Part shown: positions 15,413 to 23,898 of the stretch, piece by piece
Layout of the letters: every line of letters starts with the position of its first letter
Numbering within the stretch: position 1 is the stretch's first letter
NCBI RefSeq assembly: GCF_001440035.1
Contig: NZ_LJYG01000111.1
Coordinates: forward strand, 73,198-105,901
Direction of reading: 5' to 3'
Length of the DNA stretch: 32,704 nt
Source: Bradyrhizobium manausense
Lineage (GTDB): Bacteria > Pseudomonadota > Alphaproteobacteria > Rhizobiales > Xanthobacteraceae
Made by a program: the position numbers and the translations under genes
The notes under the pieces: generated by a model
Told to the model about the DNA's origin: nothing
Databases searched by the model: none
Seen by the model: the letters and a program-made list of their open reading frames with translations, nothing else

Positions 15413-16471
15413 TCAGTTTCTGTTGCGGGCCGATGGTGGACACGTGCTGTCGCGCAATATCAACGTGGCGGGAAGCTCGATATCCTTGCGCACCGCGGAC
15501 TTCTCCGTCGTCATCAGTGCAATCAGCTCGGCGGCCGCGCTGGCGCCGAGTTCCCGACGCGGCTGCACAATGGTGGTCAAGGTCGGCTCGCAATAATCCG
15601 CATAGGGAATGCCGTCAAAGCCGACGACGGAGAGATCGTGCGGGATCCGCAGTCCCCCCGACTGCAGGGTCTTGATCAGGCCGATCGCCATCTCGTCATT
15701 GGCGGCAAACAAGGCGGTCGGACGGACCTCCGGGCTGAGCGCAAGCAGCGCCCGGCCGGCCTCGACACCGGTTCGAAAGGTGAAATCGCCTGATATGATC
15801 AAGCCGCCCGCTGCAGCAATGCCGGCCTCTTTCAGGGCCTGCTTGTAACCTTCGAGACGCTGTCGTTCCAGGATTGTCGATTGCGGTCCCGACAGATAGG
15901 CGATGCTGGTATGCCCGAGCTTGATCAGATGCCGCACCGCCTCGCGTGCGGCGCCGACATTGTCGATGCAAACCTGCGGGAAGCTCGCGCCGGGAATATA
16001 TTCGCAGGCCCCCACCAGCGGCACGTGCGCGTCGCGCAAGTCGCGGTCGCGACTGCGGATCACGTGACCGCACAGCAGCAGCACGCCGTCGGCCTGGCCG
16101 GCACAGACCAGGTCGACATAGCGCGCCTCCTTCTCGGGCGGACCGGCCAGATTGGCAATGACGAGACCGTAACCGGCGGCTGACAGCGTATCGTCGATGC
16201 CCTGCAGGATCTCTGCGAAGAACGGGTTGGCGATGTTGGGCACTGCCACAAGCACCACCATGGTCTTGCGGACGCGCAGATTCCTTGCCGAGATGTTCGG
16301 CGTATAGGAGGTGTCGCGGACCGCGGCGAGCACGCGGTTGCGCGTTTCCTCGCTCACCACTTCGGGCCGCGCCAGCGTCCGGCTCACGGTCGCGACCGAC
16401 ACGCCGGCAAGCCGCGCAACGTCGGCGATCTTCGCGGGCGGCCGACGGCTCTCCTTGGTGCGCTTGCTCAT
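15413..16471 (-). CDS. LacI-family transcription regulator of the sugar operon
   Basis: The start is taken at ATG 16471 (MSKRTKESRRPPAKIADVAR), the usual distance before the helix-turn-helix; GTG 16519 is an alternative and neither has a strong ribosome binding site. The product is about 352 residues. Residues 14-60 are the LacI DNA-binding domain (KIADVARLAGVSVATVSRTL, then RPEVVSEETRNRVLAAV and the hinge NISARNLR). The rest is a periplasmic-binding-protein-like sensor domain: VLVAVPNIANPFFAEILQGI, GHTSIAYLSGP, TALFAANDEMAIGLI and LSVVGFDGIPYADYCEPTLTTI. It is divergently transcribed from the ABC transporter operon, with a palindromic operator in the gap, so it almost certainly represses that operon until a sugar ligand binds. 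Confidence 0.95.
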   Translation of the reverse strand: MSKRTKESRRPPAKIADVARLAGVSVATVSRTLARPEVVSEETRNRVLAAVRDTSYTPNISARNLRVRKTMVVLVAVPNIANPFFAEILQGIDDTLSAAGYGLVIANLAGPPEKEARYVDLVCAGQADGVLLLCGHVIRSRDRDLRDAHVPLVGACEYIPGASFPQVCIDNVGAAREAVRHLIKLGHTSIAYLSGPQSTILERQRLEGYKQALKEAGIAAAGGLIISGDFTFRTGVEAGRALLALSPEVRPTALFAANDEMAIGLIKTLQSGGLRIPHDLSVVGFDGIPYADYCEPTLTTIVQPRRELGASAAAELIALMTTEKSAVRKDIELPATLILRDSTCPPSARNRN

Positions 16472-16536
16472 CTGCTGATCCAGATCCGGGCGGCCCTCGC
16501 CGCGCTTGCAAATTCCCACGGTTGTGATACGATCCT

Positions 16537-16552
16537 ATGTAATCGATTACAT
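16537..16552. promoter_or_regulatory. LacI-type operator
   Basis: ATGTAATCGATTACAT is a perfect 16-bp palindrome with the central CG typical of LacI-family sites. It sits in the 130-bp gap between the divergent regulator gene and the transporter operon, 52 bp before the first operon start codon, and could control both directions. Confidence 0.85.
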
Positions 16553-16604
16553 GAACCTGTAAAGGGTCATCTGCCCGCAAACGGGCTTACACGGGAGGGA
16601 AGTC

Positions 16605-17846
16605 ATGAAGCGAACGCTGCTTGCCGCGGTGGCCGTTGCCACGACGGCGCTTGTCTCGTTGCCGGCCAACGCCCAGGAGATGAAGGCGGAGGTGATCCAC
16701 TGGTGGACCTCCGGCGGTGAGGCCGCCGCCGTGAAGGTGTTTGCCGACCAGTTCACCAAGGCAGGCGGCACCTGGATCGATAGCGCCGTCGCCGGCGCGG
16801 CGAACGCACGAAACGCAGCGATCACCCGCACCGTCTCCGGCAATCCGCCGACCGCCATGCAACTCAACACCGGCAAGCAGTTCGACGAATTGGTGGAAGG
16901 CGATTTGCTCGCCGATGTCGATGCGGTCGCAGCCGAAGGCAATTGGAAAGGCGTGATGCCCGCCGCGATCATTGCCGCGGCGACCCGCAACGGCAAGATG
17001 TATGCGGTGCCGATCAACATCCACGGTCAGAACTGGCTCTGGTACAACAAGGCCGTGCTCGCCTCCGTCGGCGCCGACGAGCCGAAGAGCTGGAATGACG
17101 CGCTCGTCATTCTCGACAAGCTCAAGGCCGACGGCAAGGTGATCCCGCTGGCCTTCTCGGGCCAGAAGAACTGGGAGCAGAATCTGTTCAACGCGGTCAT
17201 GATCGGCGTCGGCGGCGCGCAGATGTGGACCGGCATCCTCGGCAAGCGCGACGCGGCGCTGGCGCAGAGCCCCGAGTTCAAGACGGTCGCCGTCACCTAC
17301 AAGAAGCTGAAGGACTATGTCGATCCCGGCGCGCCCGGCCGCAACTGGAATGACGCGACCAACATGGTCATCCAGGGCAAGGCCGCGATGCAGATCATGG
17401 GCGACTGGGCCAAGGGCGAGTTCGTCGCCGCCGGCAAGGTCCCCGACAAGGACTATGGCTGCACCGTGCTGTCCAATGGCAGCGGCGGCTATGTGATGGG
17501 CGGCGACGTGTTCGTCTTCCCGAAAGCCAAGGACCCCGCCACCACCAAGGCGCAGATGACCTTGGCGAAATTGATGCTGACACCGGAGACGCAGATTCAG
17601 TTCGCGCTGAAGAAGGGCTCGATCCCGGTGCGGAGCGATGTCGATGCGTCAGCCCTGGACGCGTGCGCCCAGAAGGGCATGCGCTATGTCGCCGACAAGG
17701 CCCAGCAAATGCCGTCCGGCGACATGTTGGCGCCGCCCGCTCTGACCGGCGCGCTGCAGGATGCCATCTCGCAATATTGGAACACCAATATGAGCGCCGA
17801 TGAATTCTCCGCCAAGGTTGCTGCGGTGCTGAAATCCGCGGAGTGA
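16605..17846 (+). CDS. sugar ABC transporter substrate-binding protein
   Basis: This 413-residue periplasmic binding protein starts at ATG 16605 with GGGAGGGAAG upstream. Residues 1-23 are a signal peptide (MKRTLLAAVAVATTALVSLPANAQE) with no lipobox cysteine. The mature start VIHWWTSGGEAAAVKVFADQF, GTWIDSAVAGAANAR and the TVSGNPPTAMQL stretch match cluster-1 (MalE/UgpB-like) binding proteins, closest by eye to the glucose/mannose-binding type of Pseudomonas, Brucella and Thermus. Later blocks are YAVPINIHGQNWLWYNK, GKAAMQIMGDWAKGEF and KKGSIPVRSDVD. It is the first gene of the operon and would deliver the sugar to the two permeases that follow. The ligand specificity is not readable. Confidence 0.94.
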   Translation: MKRTLLAAVAVATTALVSLPANAQEMKAEVIHWWTSGGEAAAVKVFADQFTKAGGTWIDSAVAGAANARNAAITRTVSGNPPTAMQLNTGKQFDELVEGDLLADVDAVAAEGNWKGVMPAAIIAAATRNGKMYAVPINIHGQNWLWYNKAVLASVGADEPKSWNDALVILDKLKADGKVIPLAFSGQKNWEQNLFNAVMIGVGGAQMWTGILGKRDAALAQSPEFKTVAVTYKKLKDYVDPGAPGRNWNDATNMVIQGKAAMQIMGDWAKGEFVAAGKVPDKDYGCTVLSNGSGGYVMGGDVFVFPKAKDPATTKAQMTLAKLMLTPETQIQFALKKGSIPVRSDVDASALDACAQKGMRYVADKAQQMPSGDMLAPPALTGALQDAISQYWNTNMSADEFSAKVAAVLKSAE

Positions 17847-17856
17847 AGCATCGCAA

Positions 17857-17885
17857 GGGGCGGCCGGCGAATGGTCGGCCGCCTC
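17857..17885 (+). promoter_or_regulatory. intercistronic hairpin after the binding-protein gene
   Basis: GGCGGCCG/CGGCCGCC forms a perfect 8-bp stem, extended by two outer pairs (one G-T), with a 9-nt loop and no T-run. It lies in the 76-bp gap before the first permease. Such hairpins protect the 5' part of the mRNA and allow more binding protein than permease to be made; that role is inferred here. Confidence 0.6.
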
Positions 17886-17922
17886 TCCTGATCCGTCGAT
17901 CTCTCTCCAACCGGGCGATACG

Positions 17923-18801
17923 ATGCGTCTTTCGCTGACCTCCCGATTGTCCGTCCTCTCGGCGCTCCTGCCGGCGCTGATGGTGATGCTCGTCGTCTAT
18001 ATCGGTGCCACGAGCTGGACGGCGTGGATGTCGCTGACCAATTCGCGGATGCTGCCGAACAACAATTTCGTAGGCTTCCGGCAATATCAACTGCTGTTCA
18101 GCAACGATCGCTGGCTCACCTCGGTCCACAACATCGTCGTCTACGGCGTGCTGTTCGTCTCGCTGGCGCTGCTGATCGGGTTCCTGCTGGCGGTCGCGAT
18201 CGACCAGCGGGTGCGAGCCGAGGACACCATCCGCTCGATCTACCTCTATCCCTATTCGATGTCCTTCGTGGTCACGGGGCTGGTGTGGCAGTGGCTGCTG
18301 AACCCGACGCTCGGCGTCCAGTATGTGCTGCGCAGCTGGGGCTTCGCGGGTGCAAGTTTCGACTGGATCGTGCGGCCGGAGACCGCGATCTACTGCCTGG
18401 TGATCGCCGGCGTCTGGCAGGCCTCGGGCCTGGTGATGGCGATCATGCTGGCGGGCCTTCGCGGCATCGACGATGAAATCTGGAAGGCGGCGCGGGTTGA
18501 CGGCCTGCCGAAATGGCGGGTCTACATCTCCATCATCATCCCGATGATGGGCGCCAGCTTCGCGACGGCGGCCGTGCTGCTCTCGACCGCCGTCGTGCGT
18601 CTCTACGACCTGTCGGTGTCGATGACCAATGGCGGCCCCGGCATCGCGTCCGAAGTGCCCGCCAAATTCGTCATGGACCATCTGTTCGAGCGGGCCAATA
18701 TCGGCCTTGCGACCGCGGCCGCCACCACCATGCTGGTGACCGTGATCGCAGTCGTCGCGCCCTATCTCTATTGGCGCGCGCGCAAGGGAGAGGTGCGATG
18801 A
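17923..18801 (+). CDS. sugar ABC transporter permease 1 (MalF/UgpA type)
   Basis: A 292-residue inner-membrane permease of the carbohydrate uptake transporter-1 family. Six helices are visible, beginning with LSALLPALMVMLVVYIGATSW. A periplasmic loop, WTAWMSLTNSRMLPNNNFVGF, follows. The EAA loop that docks on the ATPase is DEIWKAARVDGLPKWRVYISIIIP (about residues 184-207), and STAVVRLYDLSVSMTNGGPG is a typical late loop. Start ATG 17923 has no good ribosome binding site, consistent with lower translation than the binding protein. Its stop overlaps the next start by ATGA, so the two permeases are translationally coupled. Confidence 0.94.
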   Translation: MRLSLTSRLSVLSALLPALMVMLVVYIGATSWTAWMSLTNSRMLPNNNFVGFRQYQLLFSNDRWLTSVHNIVVYGVLFVSLALLIGFLLAVAIDQRVRAEDTIRSIYLYPYSMSFVVTGLVWQWLLNPTLGVQYVLRSWGFAGASFDWIVRPETAIYCLVIAGVWQASGLVMAIMLAGLRGIDDEIWKAARVDGLPKWRVYISIIIPMMGASFATAAVLLSTAVVRLYDLSVSMTNGGPGIASEVPAKFVMDHLFERANIGLATAAATTMLVTVIAVVAPYLYWRARKGEVR

Positions 18802-19694
18802 GCGCGATCACTCTTGGCGCGGTCAGGCCAAGATTCAGGCCAAGGCGCATCAGCCCGGCGCGCTGGGGCCTCTATGCCTTCATCCTGATCACGGCACTGT
18901 ATTTCCTGCTGCCGCTTTATGTCATGATCGTCACGTCGCTGAAGCCGATGGCGGAGATCCGGCAGGGCCATCTGCTCGCGCTCCCGGCCTCGCCGAGCCT
19001 CGCGGCATGGGTCAAGGCCTGGACGTCGGCCTGCACCGGCCTCACCTGCGAGGGCATCAGGACCGGTTTTTTCAATTCGCTGCGCATATTGCTGCCGTCG
19101 GTGGTGATCTCGATCGTGGTGGGATCGTTGACCGGCTACGCGCTGTCGCTGTGGCGCGTGCGCGGCGCAAACATCCTGTTCGGCGCGATGATGATCGTCG
19201 CCTTCATCCCGTACCAGGTGTTCATCTATCCGCTGGTGCGGGTGTTCTCCTTCACCGGGCTCGGCCAGTCGCTTGCCACCATCGTGACCATTCACACGAT
19301 CTTCGGGCTTCCGACCATGACGCTGCTGTTCCGCAACTACTTCGCCTCGCTGCCGGTCGAATTGTTCAAGGCCGCGCGCATCGACGGCGCGGGCTTCTAC
19401 CAGATCTATGCCCGCATCATGATGCCGATGGCGACGCCGATGATCGTCGTCGCGGTGATCCTGCAGACCACCGGCATCTGGAACGATTTCATCCTCGGCC
19501 TGGTGTTCGCTGGCCGCGACAATCTGCCGATGACCGTGCAGCTCAACAACATCGTCAACTCGACGCAGGGCGAGCGCGCCTACAATGTCGACATGGCGGC
19601 CACGCTTCTGACCGCACTGCTGCCGCTCGTGATCTATTTCGGCTCCGGCCGCTGGTTCGTTCGCGGCATCGCCGCGGGCGCTGTGAAGGGCTGA
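18798..19694 (+). CDS. sugar ABC transporter permease 2 (MalG/UgpE type)
   Basis: The second permease subunit has 298 residues and starts at ATG 18798, which overlaps the stop of permease 1 (ATGA) and follows AGGGAGAGG. After a basic cytoplasmic N-terminus (RPRFRPRRISPARWG), the first helix is LYAFILITALYFLLPLYVMI, followed by the family motif VTSLKPMAEI. The EAA loop is PVELFKAARIDGAGFYQIYARIMMP (about residues 188-212). The later helix IVVAVILQTTGIWNDFILGL is also typical. It forms a heterodimer with permease 1. A longer upstream open frame in the same phase is a shadow inside permease 1. Confidence 0.94.
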   Translation: MSAITLGAVRPRFRPRRISPARWGLYAFILITALYFLLPLYVMIVTSLKPMAEIRQGHLLALPASPSLAAWVKAWTSACTGLTCEGIRTGFFNSLRILLPSVVISIVVGSLTGYALSLWRVRGANILFGAMMIVAFIPYQVFIYPLVRVFSFTGLGQSLATIVTIHTIFGLPTMTLLFRNYFASLPVELFKAARIDGAGFYQIYARIMMPMATPMIVVAVILQTTGIWNDFILGLVFAGRDNLPMTVQLNNIVNSTQGERAYNVDMAATLLTALLPLVIYFGSGRWFVRGIAAGAVKG

Positions 19695-19700
19695 GGCAAC

Positions 19701-20786
19701 ATGGAACGCTCCAACGTCGATATCACGAAGCTGCAGATCGGCTTTGGCGGCTTGAAGGTTCTGGAAAACCTCGACCTTCATGTCGACGCCTCCGAATTCC
19801 TCGTGCTGCTCGGCCCCTCCGGCTGCGGCAAGTCGACCCTGCTGAACGCCATCGCCGGACTGATCGAGGTCAAGGGCGGCCAGATCCGGATCGGCGATCG
19901 CGACGTGACCTGGGCCGAGCCGAAGGATCGCGGCATCGCCATGGTGTTCCAGAGCTACGCGCTCTATCCGCGCATGAGCGTGCGCAAGAACCTGTCCTTC
20001 GGGCTGAAAGTCGCGCGCACGCCGCAGGACGAGATCGACAGCCGAGTCGGCGAGGCCGCAAAGATGCTGCGGCTGACCGAGCTGCTCGACCGCCGTCCGT
20101 CCGAACTCTCCGGCGGGCAGCGCCAGCGCGTCGCGATCGGCCGCGCGCTGGTGCGTCATGCCGGCGTCTATTTGTTCGACGAGCCGCTCTCCAATCTCGA
20201 CGCCCAATTGCGTGCCGAGCTCAGGGTCGAGATCAAGCGCCTGCACGCGCGCCTCGGCGCCACCATGATCTACGTAACGCACGACCAGATCGAGGCGCTC
20301 ACCCTTGCCGACCGTATCGCCGTCATGCAGGGCGGCGTCATCCAGCAGCTCGATACGCCGAAGAAGATCTATCGCGAGCCGGCCAACCGCTTCGTGGCCT
20401 CCTTCGTCGGCTCGCCCGCGATGAATTTCCTGCGCGGCCGGATCCTCCGCGATGGCGCCCCGGTGTTCATCGCCGGTGACGTCAGGTTCGACCTGAACGG
20501 CTACGCGTTCCGCATCCCGCCATCAGATGCGCCGGCTATCCTCGGTATCCGCCCCGAGCACATCGAGATCGTCGGCTCCGAGCATCCATCCGCCGTGACG
20601 GCACGTGTCGAGATGGTGGAACCGATGGGCGCCGACGCGCTGATCTGGTGCCGCCTTGCCGACGGGACCGCGTTCTCCTTCCGCGCCGATGCCGATGCAA
20701 AGGCGGGTGCGGGCGATAGCCTTGCCTTGCGGTTTCCAGCCGAAGCCTTCTCCCTGTTCGACGACCAGAGCGGACAGCGTCTTTAA
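19701..20786 (+). CDS. sugar ABC transporter ATP-binding protein (UgpC/MsmK/MalK type)
   Basis: This 361-residue ATPase energises the two permeases. Walker A is GPSGCGKST (38-46), the Q-loop is FQSYALYP (Q84), the ABC signature is LSGGQRQRVAIGRAL (136-150), Walker B is VYLFDEPLSNLDAQLR with D160 and catalytic E161, and the switch histidine is H194 in YVTHDQIEAL. Residues about 230-355 form the TOBE-type regulatory domain (FVGSPAMNFLRGRI, ILGIRPEHIEIV, VEPMGADALIWC). The gene is six bases after permease 2, so it is cotranscribed. Many such operons share an ATPase encoded elsewhere; this one has its own. Confidence 0.95.
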   Translation: MERSNVDITKLQIGFGGLKVLENLDLHVDASEFLVLLGPSGCGKSTLLNAIAGLIEVKGGQIRIGDRDVTWAEPKDRGIAMVFQSYALYPRMSVRKNLSFGLKVARTPQDEIDSRVGEAAKMLRLTELLDRRPSELSGGQRQRVAIGRALVRHAGVYLFDEPLSNLDAQLRAELRVEIKRLHARLGATMIYVTHDQIEALTLADRIAVMQGGVIQQLDTPKKIYREPANRFVASFVGSPAMNFLRGRILRDGAPVFIAGDVRFDLNGYAFRIPPSDAPAILGIRPEHIEIVGSEHPSAVTARVEMVEPMGADALIWCRLADGTAFSFRADADAKAGAGDSLALRFPAEAFSLFDDQSGQRL

Positions 20787-20817
20787 CTCCGCAACCCACC
20801 TCGCAAGAGACCCCAGC

Positions 20818-21579
20818 ATGACCACGCCGATAGACCTCCTGTCCTTCCAGCTCTATTCCGCCCGTTCGATCGAACCGCTCGAGGCGCAGTTCAAACTGCT
20901 TGCCGGCCTCGGCTACAGGATGGTCGAGCCCTGGGGGGCGCTGTTCAACGACCCCAATACGTTGAAGCGGCTGCTCCAGCAGTATGGCATGACCGCGCCG
21001 AGCGCGCATGTCGGGCTCGACCGGCTGCGCGCCGACGCCGCCGGCACCGCGAAGCTCTGCAAGGGATTGGGGATCGATACGGTCTTTGCCCCGGCGCCGC
21101 CACCCGGCGAACGCGAGGGTGGCGAGACGGAGTGGCGCGGCATCGGGCGCGAGCTGGCCGCGATCGGCAAGGCGGTAACAGGCGAGGGGCTGCGCTTCGG
21201 CTGGCACAACCACCATTGGGAATATGGCCGCGCCGCGAGCGGGCTGAGCTATCTCGAATGCCTGTTCGAGGAAGCACCCGAGCTGGTCTGGGAGGCGGAT
21301 CTCGCCTGGATCGTGCGCGGCAACGGCGATCCGGTCGCCGAAATCAAGAAGCACGCGCGGCGCCTGGTCGCCTGCCACATCAAGGACCTCGCACCTTCAG
21401 GGCAATGTCTGGACGAGGACGGCTGGGCCGATCCCGGCCACGGCACCATGGACTGGGCGGCGTTGCTGGCCGCGATGAAGGAAGCGAACGTGTCGCTGTT
21501 CGTCGCCGAACATGACAAGCCGAACGACGTCGCCCGCTTCGCGCGCCGGGCGCGCGAGACCGTGGCCGCTTGGAACTGA
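20818..21579 (+). CDS. sugar phosphate isomerase/epimerase-fold enzyme 1 (TIM barrel)
   Basis: A 253-residue xylose-isomerase-like (AP endonuclease 2 superfamily) TIM barrel starting at ATG 20818 (MTTPIDLLSFQLYSARSIEP). Likely metal or catalytic residues are in GWHNHHWEY (H130-E135), WEADLAWI (E159, D161), CHIKDLAP (H187) and VAEHD (E231). The protein is short for the family and starts with the QLYS motif often seen in members associated with Gfo/Idh genes. In such operons members act on free or 3-keto sugars as isomerases, epimerases, eliminases or hydratases, not necessarily on phosphates. It begins 31 bp after the ATPase gene and ends four bases before the next start. Confidence 0.9.
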   Translation: MTTPIDLLSFQLYSARSIEPLEAQFKLLAGLGYRMVEPWGALFNDPNTLKRLLQQYGMTAPSAHVGLDRLRADAAGTAKLCKGLGIDTVFAPAPPPGEREGGETEWRGIGRELAAIGKAVTGEGLRFGWHNHHWEYGRAASGLSYLECLFEEAPELVWEADLAWIVRGNGDPVAEIKKHARRLVACHIKDLAPSGQCLDEDGWADPGHGTMDWAALLAAMKEANVSLFVAEHDKPNDVARFARRARETVAAWN

Positions 21580-21583
21580 CGGA

Positions 21584-22753
21584 ATGAGTGACATGAGCAA
21601 GCTCGGCGTCGGCGTCATCGGATGCGGCAACATCTCGACGATCTACCTGCGGAACATGCCGAACTTCCGCGATCTCAGGCTGGTCGCCTGCGCCGATCTG
21701 CGCCCCGAGGTCGCGCGCGACCAGGCCGGGCTGTTCGGCATCGAGGCCTTGACGATCGAGGCGCTGCTGGCGCGTCCCGACATCCAGATCGTCGTCAATC
21801 TCACCACCCCCAACGCGCATTTCGCGGTCAGCCACGCCGCGCTGACCGCCGGCAAGCATGTGTTCGGCGAGAAGCCGATCACGGTCGAGGCCGCCGATGC
21901 AGCCGCGCTGGTCGCCGAAGCTGCGCAGCGCGGCCTCAAGCTCGGCTGCGCGCCCGACACGTTCCTCGGTGGCGGCGGCCGGACCGCGCGCGAGCTCGTC
22001 GATGCCGGCAGGATCGGGAAGGTGCTGTACGGGACCTGCTTTCTGATGTCGCACGGGATGGAGCACTGGCACCCGGACCCCACCTTCTTTTTCAAGCCTG
22101 GCGGCGGACCCATCCTCGACATGGGGCCTTATTACCTGGCGGCCCTGATCAATCTGTTGGGATCGGTGACGCATGTGCAGGGACGCGCGAGTTCCGGCTT
22201 CGCCACGCGGCTCGTCTCCTCGAAAGGGCCGATGAACGGCAAGTCGATTACGGTGGAGACTCCGACGACGGTGATGGCGCTTCTTCACTTCGAGACAGGC
22301 GCCGACATCGTCTTCACCATGAGCTGGGACGTGTGGAAGCACGGACATGCACCGATCGAGCTGTACGGCACCGAGGGATCGCTGCGCGTGCCGGATCCGA
22401 ACTTCTTCGGAGGCGTGGTGCAATATACCGAGAAAAGCAGCGACTGGATTTCGCTCGCAGCCGATGACCGCGCGTTCGGCAAGCCGAATTGGCGCTCGCC
22501 GAACTGGCCCGATCACATGCCGAGCCAGGCCAATTACCGCTGCCTCGGTGTCGCTGACCTCGCCAGCGCGGTGTTGCATGGCACGCCGCATCGCGCCTCC
22601 GGCGCGCTGGCAAGCCATGCGCTCGAGGTGATGCACGCCACCCTGAAGGCGGGTGTCGAGGGCGGCGAGATCGCCGTGCAATCGCGCGTCGATCGGCCCG
22701 CCGCCATGTCCGAGACCGACGCCCTGGCGCTGTGGGCGGCGGAGACGTTCTGA
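21584..22753 (+). CDS. Gfo/Idh/MocA-family oxidoreductase 1
   Basis: A 389-residue NAD(P)-dependent dehydrogenase or reductase. The Rossmann domain opens with LGVGVIGCGNIS (about residues 7-18). The cofactor/substrate motif is GEKPIT (E96-K97-P98), with TTPNAHFAVSHAAL just before it. The C-terminal substrate domain has GGPILDMGPYYLAALINLLG. Where most relatives have a catalytic D-x-x-x-H after the glycine, this one reads D179-M-G-P-Y183, so tyrosine replaces the usual histidine. Family members with this change exist, but it may mean a distinct substrate or chemistry. Start ATG 21584 or ATG 21593; the former is kept because GGA precedes it. Gap from the previous gene is four bases. Confidence 0.9.
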   Translation: MSDMSKLGVGVIGCGNISTIYLRNMPNFRDLRLVACADLRPEVARDQAGLFGIEALTIEALLARPDIQIVVNLTTPNAHFAVSHAALTAGKHVFGEKPITVEAADAAALVAEAAQRGLKLGCAPDTFLGGGGRTARELVDAGRIGKVLYGTCFLMSHGMEHWHPDPTFFFKPGGGPILDMGPYYLAALINLLGSVTHVQGRASSGFATRLVSSKGPMNGKSITVETPTTVMALLHFETGADIVFTMSWDVWKHGHAPIELYGTEGSLRVPDPNFFGGVVQYTEKSSDWISLAADDRAFGKPNWRSPNWPDHMPSQANYRCLGVADLASAVLHGTPHRASGALASHALEVMHATLKAGVEGGEIAVQSRVDRPAAMSETDALALWAAETF

Positions 22754-22765
22754 GGCCCGACAGGG

Positions 22766-22801
22766 GTGGCGGCCTCGCCGTATCGTTGCTCAGGCCGCCA
22801 C
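22766..22801 (+). promoter_or_regulatory. intercistronic hairpin within the catabolic genes
   Basis: GTGGCGGCCT and AGGCCGCCAC pair perfectly (10 bp) across a 16-nt loop, in the 75-bp gap between oxidoreductase 1 and isomerase 2. With no T-run it is unlikely to stop transcription and more likely to stabilise or process the mRNA. Confidence 0.6.
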
Positions 22802-22828
22802 GCGAAACAAGCAAGAAGGAATCATGCG

Positions 22829-23884
22829 ATGAAGATGATCAAGGGACCGGCAATTTTCCTCGCCCAGTTCGCATCCGACACGGCGCCGTTCAATTCCTTC
22901 GATTCAATCTGCAAATGGGCCGCCTCGCTCGGCTATATCGGCGTCCAGATTCCGAGCTGGGATGGGCGGCTGTTCGACCTGAAGAAGGCGGCGGACTCGC
23001 AAGGCTACGCCGACGAGGTGAAGGGTGTCGCTGCCCGTCACGGTCTCGCGATCACGGAGCTTTCGACCCATCTCCAGGGCCAGCTTGTCGCCGTTCATCC
23101 GGCCTACGACGCCGTGTTCGACGGCTTCGCCGTGCCTGAAGTGCGCGGCAATCCGAAAGCGCGCACCGAATGGGCCGTCGACCAGGTCAAGTCGGCGATC
23201 CGCGCCTCGAAGCGCCTCGGGCTCAGCGCGCACGCGACTTTCTCAGGCGCACTCGCCTGGCCCTATATTTATCCGTGGCCGCAACGTCCGCCCGGCCTCG
23301 TCGAGGAGGCCTTCGACGAGCTCGCCAGGCGATGGCGGCCGATCCTCGACCATGCCGACGCGCATGGCGTCGATATCGCCTACGAGATTCACCCCGGCGA
23401 AGATCTGCACGACGGCGTCTCCTATGAGATGTTCCTCGAAAGGGTGAACAACCATCGCCGCGCCAACCTGCTCTACGACCCCTCGCACTTCGTGTTGCAG
23501 CAGCTCGACTATCTCGACTACATCGATATCTACCACGACCGCATCAAGGCCTTTCACGTCAAGGACGCCGAGTTCAACCCGACCGGCAGGCAGGGCGTCT
23601 ATGGCGGCTTCCAGAGCTGGGTGAACCGGGCCGGCCGCTTCCGTTCGCCGGGTGACGGGCAGATCGATTTCGGTGCGGTGTTCTCGAAGCTGACGCAGTA
23701 TGATTACGGCAGTTGGGCCGTGCTCGAATGGGAATGCGCGTTGAAGCATCCCGAGGACGGTGCGCGCGAGGGCGCCGAGTTCATCAAAAACCATATCATC
23801 CGCGTCACCGAAACGGCCTTCGACGATTTCGCCGGCGCCGGCACCGACGTCGCGATGGTCCGCAAGGTGCTCGGCATCTCCTGA
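22829..23884 (+). CDS. sugar phosphate isomerase/epimerase-fold enzyme 2 (TIM barrel)
   Basis: A 351-residue TIM barrel, about 100 residues longer than enzyme 1 of this operon. Start ATG 22829 follows AAGAAGGA by eight bases. Candidate metal-site segments are ITELSTHLQGQLV, IAYEIHPGEDLHDG (E, H), LLYDPSHFVLQQLDYLDYI (D, H), KAFHVKDAEF (H) and WAVLEWECAL (E). A long C-terminal insertion (FNPTGRQGVYGGFQSWVNRAGR) sits before the last strand. It is the family commonly found beside Gfo/Idh enzymes in sugar operons and now known in some cases to process 3-keto sugars. It ends 14 bases before the last operon gene. Confidence 0.9.
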   Translation: MKMIKGPAIFLAQFASDTAPFNSFDSICKWAASLGYIGVQIPSWDGRLFDLKKAADSQGYADEVKGVAARHGLAITELSTHLQGQLVAVHPAYDAVFDGFAVPEVRGNPKARTEWAVDQVKSAIRASKRLGLSAHATFSGALAWPYIYPWPQRPPGLVEEAFDELARRWRPILDHADAHGVDIAYEIHPGEDLHDGVSYEMFLERVNNHRRANLLYDPSHFVLQQLDYLDYIDIYHDRIKAFHVKDAEFNPTGRQGVYGGFQSWVNRAGRFRSPGDGQIDFGAVFSKLTQYDYGSWAVLEWECALKHPEDGAREGAEFIKNHIIRVTETAFDDFAGAGTDVAMVRKVLGIS

Positions 23885-23898
23885 AAGCGAGGCAACAG

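Noticed and set aside
18768..20282. 504-aa minus-strand open frame (and 17395-18681 minus) opposite the transporter genes
   Set aside because: Histidine/aspartate/arginine-rich antisense shadows of permease and ATPase genes.
19007..20479. 490-aa plus-strand open frame overlapping permease 2 and the ATPase
   Set aside because: Runs out of phase across two certain genes and has arginine-rich shadow composition.
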